A stretch of 64,000 nucleotides of DNA from Croceibacterium ferulae (GCF_003660445.1 NZ_QZVQ01000003.1:124001-188000), one strand, 5' to 3'; shown: positions 45,442-54,362, counted from the stretch's first letter. Notes: generated from the sequence alone by a model not told the origin. Numbers and translations: made by a program.

Positions 45442-46209
45442 ATGACCCGTCTGCTGGAAGGCAAGACCGTGCTCGTCACCGGCGCTTCGGCCGGGATCGG
45501 CCGCGCCGCCGCGATCGGCGCCGCGCGCCACGGCGCCGATGTGGCGATCAATTTCAGCCGCGACACCGCCGGCGCGGAATCCGCCGTGAAGGAGATCGAG
45601 GCGCTGGGCCAGCGCGGCCTGGCGGTGCAGGGCGACGTGTCCGATCCCGAAACCGCGACCGCCTTCGTCAAGGCGGCGACCGATGCGTTCGGCAAGGTGG
45701 ACGTGTTCGTCAACAATGCCGGTATCTGCCCGTTCCACGCCTTCCTGGACATGCCGGTCGAGACGTTCGAGCGGACCATGCGGGTCAACCTGCACGGCGC
45801 CTATTTCATGGTGCAGGCGGCGGCGAACCAGATGGTGAACCAGGGCCATGGCGGCGCGATCATCGCCGTGTCCTCCATCAGCGCGCTGGTCGGCGGCGAG
45901 TACCAGACCCATTACACGCCGACCAAGGCGGGCCTCCATTCGCTGATGCAGTCCACCGCCATCGCGCTGGGCCGGCATGGCATCCGCTGCAATTCGGTGC
46001 TGCCGGGCACGATCCTGACCGACATCAACAAGGACGACCTGGCCGATGCGGAGAAGCGCGACCGCATGGCCGCCCGCGTGCCGCTGGGCCGGCTGGGCGA
46101 GCCGGACGATCTGGCGGGCCCGATCGTGTTCCTGGCCAGCGACCTGGCGAAATACGTCACCGGCGCGTCGCTGCTGGTCGATGGCGGCGCCTACGTGAAC
46201 CTGCAGTAG
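45442..46209 (+). CDS. L-rhamnose 1-dehydrogenase (SDR, LRA1-like)
   Basis: Oxidises L-rhamnose to L-rhamnono-lactone, first step of the non-phosphorylative route. 255 residues; TGASAGIG near residue 14, NNAGICPFHAFLDMP, SSISALVGGEYQTHYTPTKAG (active-site YxxxK; read as one region) and a C-terminal ASLLVDGGAYVNLQ. These match the characterised Azotobacter vinelandii L-rhamnose dehydrogenase closely as I remember it. AGGAG precedes the ATG. 25 bp after the IclR gene on the same strand; also overlaps a region resembling the third IclR repeat weakly. Confidence 0.91.
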   Translation: MTRLLEGKTVLVTGASAGIGRAAAIGAARHGADVAINFSRDTAGAESAVKEIEALGQRGLAVQGDVSDPETATAFVKAATDAFGKVDVFVNNAGICPFHAFLDMPVETFERTMRVNLHGAYFMVQAAANQMVNQGHGGAIIAVSSISALVGGEYQTHYTPTKAGLHSLMQSTAIALGRHGIRCNSVLPGTILTDINKDDLADAEKRDRMAARVPLGRLGEPDDLAGPIVFLASDLAKYVTGASLLVDGGAYVNLQ

Positions 46210-46218
46210 GCGGCCATC

Positions 46219-46240
46219 GCGGTGGGAGCGATCCCGCCGC
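46219..46240. terminator. Hairpin between convergent rhamnose dehydrogenase and gntR genes
   Basis: GCGGTGGGA (46219-46227) and TCCCGCCGC (46232-46240) pair over 9 bp with one wobble around a GCGA tetraloop, 10 bp after the dehydrogenase stop. Probably a shared terminator; no T-tract. Confidence 0.45.
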
Positions 46241-46254
46241 CCATGCCCGGAGCC

Positions 46255-47079
46255 CTACTCCATCGTATGCGCGATGCGGGCCTTGCGCGACAGCGAGGCC
46301 CGCCGCGCTTCCTCGATCGCGCGTTCCTCCGTGGCGAACAGCAGGCTGTCCAGCACCGCGTTCAGGTGCGCGCGCATGGCGGCCCGCGCCGCGGCCGGAT
46401 CGCGCGCTTCCAGCGCCCGCAGGATGGCGGTGTGCTCCTCCACCACCGGCTGGATATTGGCCGCGCGCGCCTTGGCATACAGCAGTGCGGTTTCCGGCGA
46501 GGCGGCGCGCAGGGCCCACAGATCCTCCACGATGCGCAGCAAGGCGGTATTGCGGCTGGCCCGCGCGATCAGCAGGTGGAAGTCGCGGTCGGCGCTTTCC
46601 GTCCCGGCATGCCGCGCATTCTCCTGCGCGATCCCGTCCACCAGCGCCGCCAGCTGCGCCAGCTCCTGCGCATCGATCTGCGCGGCGGCAAGGCCCGCCA
46701 CTTCCGGCTCCACCAGCAGCCGCGCTTCCGTCACCTCGAAGGCGCTGACCGCGAAGGCGGCCGGCTCCGCACCGTCGGGCAGGGCCTTGAGATAGGCGCC
46801 CGAGCCCAGCCGCACCTCGATCAGGCCCTGCACCTCCAGCGCGATCAGCGCCTCCCGCACGGTGGGCCGGCTGACATCGTAGCGTTGCGACAATTCGCGT
46901 TCGGGCGGCAGGCGCTCGCCCGGGCGGACGCCGGCTTCGGCCAGGTCGGCCAGCAGGGTGCGCGCCAGTTCCTGGTACAGCCGGTCACGCCGCGGCGCCC
47001 CCGATCCCGGCTCCGCCCCGCTGCTGTCCCGCGCCGCCTGACGCGGCATGCTGCCCGTATCGTTCATGTCCGCTTTCAT
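46255..47079 (-). CDS. GntR-family regulator, FadR/FCD subfamily
   Basis: Regulator of about 274 residues. The winged helix lies at roughly residues 32-100 (RPGERLPPERELSQRYDVSRPTVREAL split over the domain) and the FCD effector domain at 110-265, with the DRDFHLLIARAS metal-site block and a late EEHTAILRALEARDP helix. Start uncertain: ATGs at 47079 and 47067 both lack strong ribosome sites. It is last in an operon after DUF885 and Nudix genes. FadR-type operators seen elsewhere in the window (1822, 27774, 30971, 54286, 54347, 59624) are candidate targets, none proven. Confidence 0.87.
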   Translation of the reverse strand: MKADMNDTGSMPRQAARDSSGAEPGSGAPRRDRLYQELARTLLADLAEAGVRPGERLPPERELSQRYDVSRPTVREALIALEVQGLIEVRLGSGAYLKALPDGAEPAAFAVSAFEVTEARLLVEPEVAGLAAAQIDAQELAQLAALVDGIAQENARHAGTESADRDFHLLIARASRNTALLRIVEDLWALRAASPETALLYAKARAANIQPVVEEHTAILRALEARDPAAARAAMRAHLNAVLDSLLFATEERAIEEARRASLSRKARIAHTME

Positions 47080-47113
47080 GCGTGGCAATGCCGCCAATGG
47101 CAACGACCGACGG

Positions 47114-47686
47114 TCAGCCAGCCGCCCACAGATCGGGGCGGCGAAGCATCAGCGCCTGCGCCAGGATCAGCGTCTTGGCGTCCGTCAATGTGCCGCCCAG
47201 TGCCAGTTCGCGCAGATGGTCCAGGCCGATCTCGTGCACGGTGATGCACTCATCCACTTCCGACCCGCCACCCGCGCCGCTGTGCTGCGCCGCATCGTAG
47301 GGGGCGAGGTAGAGCTGCACCCGCTCGGTCGAGACAGGGCACATCGGCCAGATGTTGCTCACTGGCTCCAGCGCGCCCAGCTGCAGGCCGGCCTCCTCCC
47401 ACGCTTCCTCCACGATCCGCTCCGCCGGCGCCGCACCGTCCAGATTGCCGGCGATCGCCTCCAGCAGAGGCGGCTCGCCCGCGGCGATCACGGGCGCGCG
47501 CGGCTGGCTGACCAGCAGGCAGACGCGCCGGGCGGCATCGTAAGGCAGCACCGCGACCGCCAGCCCGTTGTCCAGCAGGTGCCGTTCCGCCACCACCCCG
47601 CCGGGCAGCGCCAGCTCCAGCCGGTCCAACCGGTACCAGCCATCATAGACCCGGGTGCGGGCGACGATGCGCGCCTCTGCCGTCAC
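47114..47686 (-). CDS. Nudix hydrolase, ADP-ribose/nucleotide-sugar pyrophosphatase-like
   Basis: Cytoplasmic pyrophosphohydrolase of 190 residues. The Nudix box runs from GNLDGAAPAE to VEEAWEEAGL; the residue where most boxes have Arg (REXXEEXG) is Glu here. The overall fold resembles NudF/NudK-type ADP-ribose or GDP-mannose pyrophosphatases. The GTG start overlaps the DUF885 stop codon (GTGA) and has GAGGAGG upstream, so it is coupled to that gene. Physiological substrate unknown. Confidence 0.85.
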   Translation of the reverse strand: MTAEARIVARTRVYDGWYRLDRLELALPGGVVAERHLLDNGLAVAVLPYDAARRVCLLVSQPRAPVIAAGEPPLLEAIAGNLDGAAPAERIVEEAWEEAGLQLGALEPVSNIWPMCPVSTERVQLYLAPYDAAQHSGAGGGSEVDECITVHEIGLDHLRELALGGTLTDAKTLILAQALMLRRPDLWAAG

Positions 47687-49458
47687 GCGCCCTCCTCGCC
47701 ATGCACCGGGGGTCCGCCCGCGGCGATCCAGCGGTCGACCTGCTGTTCCAGCACCGGCAGCGGGACCGAGCCGAGATCCAGCACGAGGTCATGGAACCGG
47801 CGCTGGTCGAACCCGGCGCCCAGCGCGGCTTCCGCATCGGCCCGCTTGCGGCGGATGGTCAGCTCGCCCAGCTTGTAGGCCAGCGCCTGCCCCGGCCAGC
47901 TGATATACCGGTCCACCTCCGTCTCGACCTCGTGCCGCGAGAGGGCGGTGCGGTCCGCCAGATAGGCGATCGCCTGTTCCCGGCTCCAGCCATAATGGTG
48001 GATGCCGGTGTCGATCACCAGCCGCGCCGCGCGCCACATCTCGTATGTCTCGCGCCCGAACCGTTCATAGGGGGTGCGGTAGATGCCCATGCCGATGCCC
48101 AGCCACTCGGTGTACAGGCCCCACCCCTCGCCATAGCCGCTGAAATAGGTCTGCCGGCGGAAGGCGGGCCGCGCCGGACCTTCCAGCGCGATCGCCGCCT
48201 GCAGGCTGTGCCCCGGATTGCATTCGTGCAGCACCAGGGCAGCGATGTTGTACAGCGGGCGCGAGGGCAGGTCGTGCGTGTTCATGTAACACGCCTCCAG
48301 CCCGCCCCGGCCCGCGGTGTAGAACGGCGCAATCGCCGCGGGGACGGGCAGGATGGTGAAGCGATAACGCGGCAGGCGGCCGATGACGTTCTTCAGCTCG
48401 CCATCCGCCCGCTTGCTGATCAGCGAGGCATAGCCCAGCAGCTCGTCCGGGTCGCGTGCGGTGAAGCGCGGGTCGGTGCGCAGGAACTGCAGGAACTCCG
48501 CGAAAGTGCCGGTGTGCCCGGCCTCCGCCATGGTGACCTGCATCTCCGCCTCGATCCGCCCCACTTCGGACAGGCCGATCGCGTGGATCTGCTCCGCCGA
48601 CAGCTCCAGCGTGGTGTATTCGCGGATCTGCGCGGCATAGAAGGCCGGGCCATCCGGCAGGTCGCGCGCGGCCAGCGTGGTGCGGGTCTGCGGCAGGTAC
48701 TCTTCGCGGAAGAACGCCAGCAGCTTCTCGTAGGCGGGCACCACCGCGCCGGCGATCACCGCCTTCGCCTCTGTCTGCAGCGCAGCCTGCTCAGCCGCCG
48801 GGATGCCGGCAGGCATGGCCACGAAGGGGGTCCAGAAGGGGTTGTCCTGCGGCTGCGCCACGGCATGTGCGGCGATGGAGGCGTCCCGTCCTTCCAGCGT
48901 CACCCGGGGCACGCTGAACCCGCGGGCGAGGCCGGCGCGCATATTGGCGATCTGTTCATCGAAATAGCGCGGCACGTCGCGCATCCGGCCCAGATAGCGG
49001 CGATAATCCTCCGCATCGGCGAAGGCCCGCTGGCCGGCCAGGTAGGACCAGAAATTGCTGTCGGCGTTGAGCGGCATCTCCCAGTCGCGATGCTGGCCGT
49101 TGGCGACGAACGCCTCCAGGCTGGTGCGCAGCACGGCGGCGTTGATCTGCTCCTCCGCGCTCAGCCGGTCGAGCGGGATCGTGTCCAGCTCCGCCAGCGC
49201 GGCCTGCCAGTAGGCCAGCCGCTCGGCCTGCGCCGCGGGATCGACGCGCGGCAGGTGATCGGCCGGCTCGTCGCCCCCCTCGCCATCGGGCACCTGCGCG
49301 AATTGCTGCTGCCGCCAGCTCCATTCGCGTTCGTACAAAGCGCGCAGGCGGGCATCCGCGTCGGTGGTGGCGAGGGCGGGCGCGGGTGGCTGCTGCGCCT
49401 GGGCCGGCAGGGCGGCGAAGGGCAGGAACAGCGGCAGCAGGAAGGCGATGGGGCGCAA
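47683..49458 (-). CDS. Exported DUF885 peptidase-like protein (paralogue 1)
   Basis: Periplasmic protein of about 591 residues. Signal peptide about 1-22 (ALPAQAQ). The DUF885 hallmark LHECNPGHS gives an HExxPGH zinc-site-like motif, with SGYGEGWGLYTEWLG and DRYISWPGQALAYKLGE further on. The start is taken as TTG at 49458, ten bases after GGAG, because it gives a normal signal peptide; no ATG fits. DUF885 proteins are thought to be metallopeptidase-like. A close paralogue lies at 57799. First gene of a DUF885-Nudix-GntR operon, divergent from the heme A synthase gene. Confidence 0.84.
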   Translation of the reverse strand: MRPIAFLLPLFLPFAALPAQAQQPPAPALATTDADARLRALYEREWSWRQQQFAQVPDGEGGDEPADHLPRVDPAAQAERLAYWQAALAELDTIPLDRLSAEEQINAAVLRTSLEAFVANGQHRDWEMPLNADSNFWSYLAGQRAFADAEDYRRYLGRMRDVPRYFDEQIANMRAGLARGFSVPRVTLEGRDASIAAHAVAQPQDNPFWTPFVAMPAGIPAAEQAALQTEAKAVIAGAVVPAYEKLLAFFREEYLPQTRTTLAARDLPDGPAFYAAQIREYTTLELSAEQIHAIGLSEVGRIEAEMQVTMAEAGHTGTFAEFLQFLRTDPRFTARDPDELLGYASLISKRADGELKNVIGRLPRYRFTILPVPAAIAPFYTAGRGGLEACYMNTHDLPSRPLYNIAALVLHECNPGHSLQAAIALEGPARPAFRRQTYFSGYGEGWGLYTEWLGIGMGIYRTPYERFGRETYEMWRAARLVIDTGIHHYGWSREQAIAYLADRTALSRHEVETEVDRYISWPGQALAYKLGELTIRRKRADAEAALGAGFDQRRFHDLVLDLGSVPLPVLEQQVDRWIAAGGPPVHGEEGA

Positions 49459-49618
49459 GGGCGGCAAACTCCGGTAGCATGATGCGGCAGGGACGCGATG
49501 GGCCCTGCCTGCCCGCAGCGGCGGCCGGCGACAAGCACCGGCGGAGTCTTCGTGGCCGCGTTTACCTTCTTCTACCGCGAGACTTGCGATTTTCGGCGCG
49601 TATGCCAACACCCACGAC

Positions 49619-50716
49619 ATGGTTACACGCACCAGGGGCAATGCGCACGCCGGCTCCCGTAACGGCCCTGCCGTCCCGTCCACCGCTTCCGGCGGGCCCA
49701 GGCCGCTGACCGTGGCGCGGTGGTTGTGGATCGTGGCGGCGCTGGTCGTGCTGATGGTCGTGGTGGGCGGCATCACCCGCCTGACCGAAAGCGGCCTGTC
49801 GATCACGCAATGGAAGCCGGTGACCGGGGCCATTCCGCCGCTGACGCAGGCGCAGTGGGAGGCGGAGTTCGCCGCCTATCGCCAGATCCCGGAATATGTT
49901 CAGGTCACTGGCCCCGCCGGCATGACGCTGGCCGATTACCAGTTCATCTATTTCTGGGAATGGGCGCACCGTCTGCTGGGCCGGGTGATCGGCCTGGCCT
50001 TTGCGCTGCCGCTGGCGTGGTTCTGGGTGCGACGGGCGATCCCCGCCGGTTATGCCCCACGGTTGCTGGCGCTGCTGGCGCTGGGGGCGCTGCAAGGGGT
50101 GTTCGGCTGGTTCATGGTCCGGTCCGGGCTGGCGGGCACGCGCACCGATGTCAGCCATTTCTGGCTGTCGATCCACCTGCTGACCGCCCTGTTCACGCTG
50201 GCGGGGCTGGTCTGGACCGCGCTGGACCTGCGCCGGCTGCATGCCACCGGCAACCCGGCCGCGCGGTCGCGGCTGACCGGTGCCGGGCTGCTGGCAGCGG
50301 CGGTGCTGTTCGTGCAGCTGCTGCTGGGCGCCTGGGTCGCCGGAATGGATGCGGGGCATGCCAGCGACAGCTGGCCGCTGATGCAGGGGCAGCTGGTGCC
50401 GGACCTCGGCTGGAGCCAGGGCGTGCTGTGGACGCTGATCAGTGATCCATTCGCCGTGCACTGGCTGCATCGCTGGTGGGCATGGGTCGCGGTGGCGGCG
50501 CTGGTGGTGCTGGCGCGGCGCGTGCGCGCGGCCGGGTCGCGGCCGGCCTCCATCGCCATCCATAGCGCTTTCGGCGTGCAGATCCTGCTGGGCATCGCCA
50601 CCGTGCTGACCGGCGTCGCCCTGTGGATCGCGGTGCTGCACCAGCTGGTCGCCGCGCTGCTGGTGATCGCCACCGCCTGGGGCGTGCATGTGATCGGACG
50701 GACGCGCAGGGCATGA
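49619..50716 (+). CDS. ctaA: Heme A synthase CtaA/COX15
   Basis: Converts heme O to heme A for cytochrome aa3 oxidase, in the inner membrane. 365 residues with about 8 membrane segments. GGITRLTESGLSITQWKPVTG after the first segment is the type-2 COX15 signature (seen here as one block), with EWAHRLLGR, HLLTALF, WVAGMDAG and AVHWLHRWWAW providing the conserved heme-ligand histidines. No clear ribosome site before the ATG at 49619. Housekeeping gene, unrelated to the sugar loci. It overlaps the next gene by 4 bp. Confidence 0.94.
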   Translation: MVTRTRGNAHAGSRNGPAVPSTASGGPRPLTVARWLWIVAALVVLMVVVGGITRLTESGLSITQWKPVTGAIPPLTQAQWEAEFAAYRQIPEYVQVTGPAGMTLADYQFIYFWEWAHRLLGRVIGLAFALPLAWFWVRRAIPAGYAPRLLALLALGALQGVFGWFMVRSGLAGTRTDVSHFWLSIHLLTALFTLAGLVWTALDLRRLHATGNPAARSRLTGAGLLAAAVLFVQLLLGAWVAGMDAGHASDSWPLMQGQLVPDLGWSQGVLWTLISDPFAVHWLHRWWAWVAVAALVVLARRVRAAGSRPASIAIHSAFGVQILLGIATVLTGVALWIAVLHQLVAALLVIATAWGVHVIGRTRRA

Positions 50717-51471
50717 CGGCCGGCAGACGCTCCCTGATGGGGCATGTCGCCGTGCTGGCGCTGCTGGCGCTGCCGATGCCGGCGCTGGCAGGGGCGGACC
50801 AGGCGCTGGCGCCGCCCCCGGCGGACGGGCCGCCGCTGCGGTTCGATCCTCCGGCCACGCCCATGCTCTATACCCGTCGCCTGCAGCGGGAACTGAAGGA
50901 CGGCAAGCTGTTCGTCGTCACCCGGTCGTTCGCCATCCGGTTCGAACGCGCGGAAGGCGGTTTTCGCGTCACGGGGGAGCAGGTGGCGGTGGAGGTGGAC
51001 GCCCCGCCGCAGCTTGACCGCTTCGTGCAGATGGAGCGGGAGCGGGTGGAGGACGGCCTGTTCCCGCTGCAGCTGACCGAAGCGGGGCAGATCGTCGGCC
51101 TGAAGAAGGTGGCGCCGGCGGAGCAGCTCGACGATGCGATCGCGCAGGTGCTGGCCACCATTGCGGAGGTGGTGAAGCCTGCCGCAGATGCCGAGCAGCT
51201 GGGCCGCTTCGCCCGCGCGATCCACGAAAACGCGCTGCTGCTGCTGACGACACTGCCCCCCGACCTGTTCGCGCCCGAACGTGCGCAGCACCAGGAAAGC
51301 CGCACGCTGAACCTGCCGGATGGCAGTGAAGGGGTGGTCACGGCCAGCTACCGCATGGCGCGCGCGCCCACGACCGGCCTGCTGACCGAAGCCCAGCGTG
51401 AGGTCATCACGGTGGTCGGCGGGCACCACAAGCGCACGGTGGAAAGCTGGACCCTGCAGCCGCTGCCCTGA
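50713..51471 (+). CDS. Secreted protein of unknown function, coupled to ctaA
   Basis: Not recognised. 252 residues with a signal peptide (about 1-27, LPMPALAGA). The mature part is predicted soluble, with a beta-rich first half (VVTRSFAIRFERAEGGFRVTGEQ) and a helical middle (LDDAIAQVLATIAEVVKPAADAEQ split over the helix), and no metal or catalytic motif I could identify. The ATG overlaps the ctaA stop codon, implying co-translation, but the link to heme A is unknown. It ends 19 bp before the convergent DUF5695 gene. Confidence 0.78.
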   Translation: MTAGRRSLMGHVAVLALLALPMPALAGADQALAPPPADGPPLRFDPPATPMLYTRRLQRELKDGKLFVVTRSFAIRFERAEGGFRVTGEQVAVEVDAPPQLDRFVQMERERVEDGLFPLQLTEAGQIVGLKKVAPAEQLDDAIAQVLATIAEVVKPAADAEQLGRFARAIHENALLLLTTLPPDLFAPERAQHQESRTLNLPDGSEGVVTASYRMARAPTTGLLTEAQREVITVVGGHHKRTVESWTLQPLP

Positions 51472-51472
51472 A

Positions 51473-51489
51473 CCCGGCTGGCTGCCGGG
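51473..51489. terminator. Short hairpin between convergent genes
   Basis: CCCGGC (51473-51478) and GCCGGG (51484-51489) pair around TGGCT in the 19-bp gap between two stop codons. Possible weak bidirectional terminator; no T-tract. Confidence 0.35.
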
Positions 51490-51490
51490 A

Positions 51491-54250
51491 TCAACCTGGG
51501 ACGAGCGTGATGCTGGTGGGCTCGGCGCCCAGGCCGATGCTGCGGCCGGAACGCTCCGGCGTCCCAGCAGTGGTGGTGTAGGGGCGGCCGCCCGGCGTGG
51601 TCGTTTCCAGCATCAGCCGGGCCGTTGCCGTATTGGCACTGGCCGGATCCAGCGTCAGGCTGACCGCGCCGCTGCTTGTGTCGTAAGCGGCGCTGGCGAT
51701 TCGCCCGGCCTCCAGCGTGATCCACAGCCCGGCTGGCGCGATGAACAGCCGCCGGCGGGCACCGTCGCGCGGGCGGATGCGCAGCGTGCTCCCGTCATGT
51801 TCGACATCGCCGCCGAAGCCCAGCCAGCCGAAGCGCGGATCGGCCACGACATAGGTCGCCGCCGTGATCGCATGGCCATAGAAGCCCATGCCGTAATCGC
51901 CGGTGATCGCATCCCATCGCATCATGTCCGGCCAGGCGTGGAAGGCGGCCGAACCGAAGCCCTGCTGGTCGATATTGGTGATACCGCCCATCATCCCGCC
52001 ATAGGCGACGCGCAGCAGATGCAGATCATCCGGGTTGCGGCGGAAGGCTTCGAACAGCGGCACCGCGTTCAGGGCGGAACCGTAATGGTGGATCTGCCGC
52101 TCTATGCGCGAGACCTTCCCACCATACAGGAAGTCCCAGTACCGGCGGGCATTGCCATTATAGCCCCAGCTGGGAATGGTCGGGTCATAGCCCAGGATCA
52201 CCTCCCGCGTGATATCCGCCTGCGGCTGGTAACCGAAATGCCGCATCCAGGCATGAACCTCTGGCTGGCCGGTGGAATCCCACGCCATCTCGCTGCCGAA
52301 GGGGTAGCGCAGCGTGCGCCAGTGATCCGCGCGCGCCTTCATCACCCGTTCCATCTCCGCCGCTTCGGCTACCATGCCTTCGCGCTGCAGATCGGTCAGG
52401 ATGTCGAGGAAGACGTCACCCTCCATCTGCCCGTACTGGGCATAATGCGGTGCGTCGCGTACCATGGCGATGCTCGTGCGGTAGGCCCAGTCCAGGTAGA
52501 ACCGCCAGTCATGCCGCGTCACAAGGCCGGTCGTATTGCGGGCGAGGCGATAAAGCACCCAATGGCCGATCGCGACATGCGGGTAATTGTAGGACCGGCC
52601 GAGATCGTCCGCCCCTTCTTTCGACCATGATGCCCAGGTGCTCCAATCGATCGCGGGATCGTAATGGTCGGGGAACTGCACCGGATCATAGTAGAACAGG
52701 CTCTTCTTCACGCCGCCGGCCTGCGGACCCGCGTCCACCTGCAGCCGCCCCAGCACGGTCTCGTCCACCAGCCGCTCCAGCCGCGCGACCTCTTCGGGTA
52801 CGGGATGGTCGAGCTGCTTGATCATCGCCGCGACCCACGGGCCTGCGCCGCCTTCGTCGCTCATGCCCGCGACCCAGACGCGCGGATCCTGCGTGATGAT
52901 GCGGTCCTGTTCCCGGTCATAGGACAGGATGGCGGGGGAGCGGTGGAACGGGTCGCCCTGCCCTTCGAACCATTGCGCAGTGGTGGTGAAGCGGCCCAGA
53001 TCGGCCACCACCTGGTCCAGCGGCTTGGTGATGAAGTAGCTGACGGTCTGCTGCTGCCCGTCGGCATAGGTGACGGTCATCCGCGCCCGGCCCCAGCCGC
53101 TGGCTGCCACCTTGTAGCGGGCCCAGCCCGCGCTCCCGTCCGTGCCGGACCCGTCCGGCGTGGCGGTAAGCGCGCCGGCCGGAAAGCTGTCGATCCGCGC
53201 CACGCGGGACGGGGCGCGCAGGAACAGGCTGGCGATCTGGTCCGTCGGCAGGACATAGCCGGGAATGCCGATGGCGACCGGCCGGTCATGCGCGACCAGC
53301 GTATCCTCGATCGCCCGGATCGACGGGGCGGTGACGAAGCGCAGGCCGATCGTGCGGCTTTCGCCAGGGGCCAGAATGATGCTGGTGGGCTCGTTCCACT
53401 GCTGGCCGGCGCCCGCCCATTCGCGGGTGGCAAAGCCCTTGCTGGCGACCGTCCAGTCGTAGAACCCTTCCGCGGTCTGCCTGCGCGCGGTGCGGTCGGT
53501 GAAGATGTCGCCCGCCGGCGCGCTGTCTGCCTCCAGGATCGGGCGATAGGCTTCCAGCGGCGTGCCGCGTTCGGGCAGGACCAGCAGGGCGGGCCCTTCC
53601 CCGTTCAGCCGCGTCACCTGCATATAGCCCGCGTCGCGGCCGATATAGGGATCGGCGAAGCTGGCCTGGGCATGGGCCTGATCCAGGTCGCGATCGGTGA
53701 TGATGTTGTCGAACACCATCGGCAGGCCCAGGCCGCCGATCTCCACCGGCTGGGCGCTGGTGTTGCTGATGGAGAAGCGCATGCCCAGCACTCCGTCTTC
53801 CTGCGTCCAGCGGCGCTCCACGCGCAGGGGGATGCCCGCCCCCATCGATGCGGTGATGTCGGCCGCGGCCAGCACGCCGCGCCTGGTCGGCAGGGCGGCG
53901 ATCTGCTGCCGGGCATGGGCGGAGGAGAAGTCCTGCCACGCGCCATCGCCGCTGCGCAGGCGCAGATGGATGTCACCCACATGGACGTAGCCGTCGCCCG
54001 CCCGCTCCGCCAACCGGCCGGATGGCACGAAGTCGAACCCGGCCTCACCCTCCGGCGACAGGCGCGCCAGCGTCTGGGTGTCGGTTCTCAGGGCCAGGTC
54101 GAAGCCGGCCACCCGCAGGTCGAATTGCGGAGGGGCCGCGGCGGCCGGTGGTGCCGTTTCCGCATGACCGATCCCGCCACCGAGCGGCGGCAGGATCGGC
54201 AGCACGGCCAGGGAAACAAGCAGGGACGATCGGGTGAACAGGCGCTTCAT
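51491..54250 (-). CDS. Exported DUF5695-type protein, putative glycoside hydrolase
   Basis: 919-residue exported protein with a signal peptide (about 1-30, ending GHAETA). The first half is beta-rich (sugar-mutarotase or beta-sandwich-like), the second half looks like an alpha/alpha barrel rich in Trp and Tyr (WYLDWAYRTS-like helices, HYAQYGQMEGDVFLDIL, EMAWDSTGQPEVHAWMRHFGY). This resembles the DUF5695 family, found next to plant-polysaccharide enzymes; no activity is known to me. GAAGG precedes the ATG at 54250. It is divergent from the GH127/GH146-type gene, and its -10 (TATATT, 17 bp from TTCAAC) overlaps the shared 16-bp element. Confidence 0.76.
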   Translation of the reverse strand: MKRLFTRSSLLVSLAVLPILPPLGGGIGHAETAPPAAAAPPQFDLRVAGFDLALRTDTQTLARLSPEGEAGFDFVPSGRLAERAGDGYVHVGDIHLRLRSGDGAWQDFSSAHARQQIAALPTRRGVLAAADITASMGAGIPLRVERRWTQEDGVLGMRFSISNTSAQPVEIGGLGLPMVFDNIITDRDLDQAHAQASFADPYIGRDAGYMQVTRLNGEGPALLVLPERGTPLEAYRPILEADSAPAGDIFTDRTARRQTAEGFYDWTVASKGFATREWAGAGQQWNEPTSIILAPGESRTIGLRFVTAPSIRAIEDTLVAHDRPVAIGIPGYVLPTDQIASLFLRAPSRVARIDSFPAGALTATPDGSGTDGSAGWARYKVAASGWGRARMTVTYADGQQQTVSYFITKPLDQVVADLGRFTTTAQWFEGQGDPFHRSPAILSYDREQDRIITQDPRVWVAGMSDEGGAGPWVAAMIKQLDHPVPEEVARLERLVDETVLGRLQVDAGPQAGGVKKSLFYYDPVQFPDHYDPAIDWSTWASWSKEGADDLGRSYNYPHVAIGHWVLYRLARNTTGLVTRHDWRFYLDWAYRTSIAMVRDAPHYAQYGQMEGDVFLDILTDLQREGMVAEAAEMERVMKARADHWRTLRYPFGSEMAWDSTGQPEVHAWMRHFGYQPQADITREVILGYDPTIPSWGYNGNARRYWDFLYGGKVSRIERQIHHYGSALNAVPLFEAFRRNPDDLHLLRVAYGGMMGGITNIDQQGFGSAAFHAWPDMMRWDAITGDYGMGFYGHAITAATYVVADPRFGWLGFGGDVEHDGSTLRIRPRDGARRRLFIAPAGLWITLEAGRIASAAYDTSSGAVSLTLDPASANTATARLMLETTTPGGRPYTTTAGTPERSGRSIGLGAEPTSITLVPG

Positions 54251-54285
54251 GGGGATACCTTCATCCGCCACCCACCGATGTCAAC

Positions 54286-54301
54286 GATAATATACGATAT
54301 T
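54286..54301 (-). promoter_or_regulatory. Copy 1 of the GTATACGATATT-type element, DUF5695 promoter
   Basis: GATAATATACGATATT (plus-strand reading) matches copy 2 at 14 of 16 positions. On the minus strand it overlaps a probable -10 TATATT that stands 17 bp from TTCAAC, so a bound regulator would compete with polymerase for the DUF5695 promoter. Confidence 0.6.
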
Positions 54302-54346
54302 CGAAACTGGCGTTGAAGCTTGACTCGCGCCCGTGCCGGATGTTTG

Positions 54347-54362
54347 TATAGTATACGATATT
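54347..54362 (+). promoter_or_regulatory. Copy 2 of the GTATACGATATT-type element, arabinofuranosidase promoter
   Basis: TATAGTATACGATATT is close to the palindrome TATCGTATACGATA, with one mismatch in the inner 14 bases. It lies 16 bp before the ATG of the GH127/GH146-type gene, in its core promoter or leader. GTATAC-centred palindromes are typical of GntR-family (FCD) sites. Confidence 0.6.

Noticed and set aside
47077-47100. TGGCAAT direct repeats upstream of the gntR start as an autoregulatory site
   Set aside because: They do not form a GntR-like palindrome and partly reflect the end of the Nudix gene region; too weak to call.
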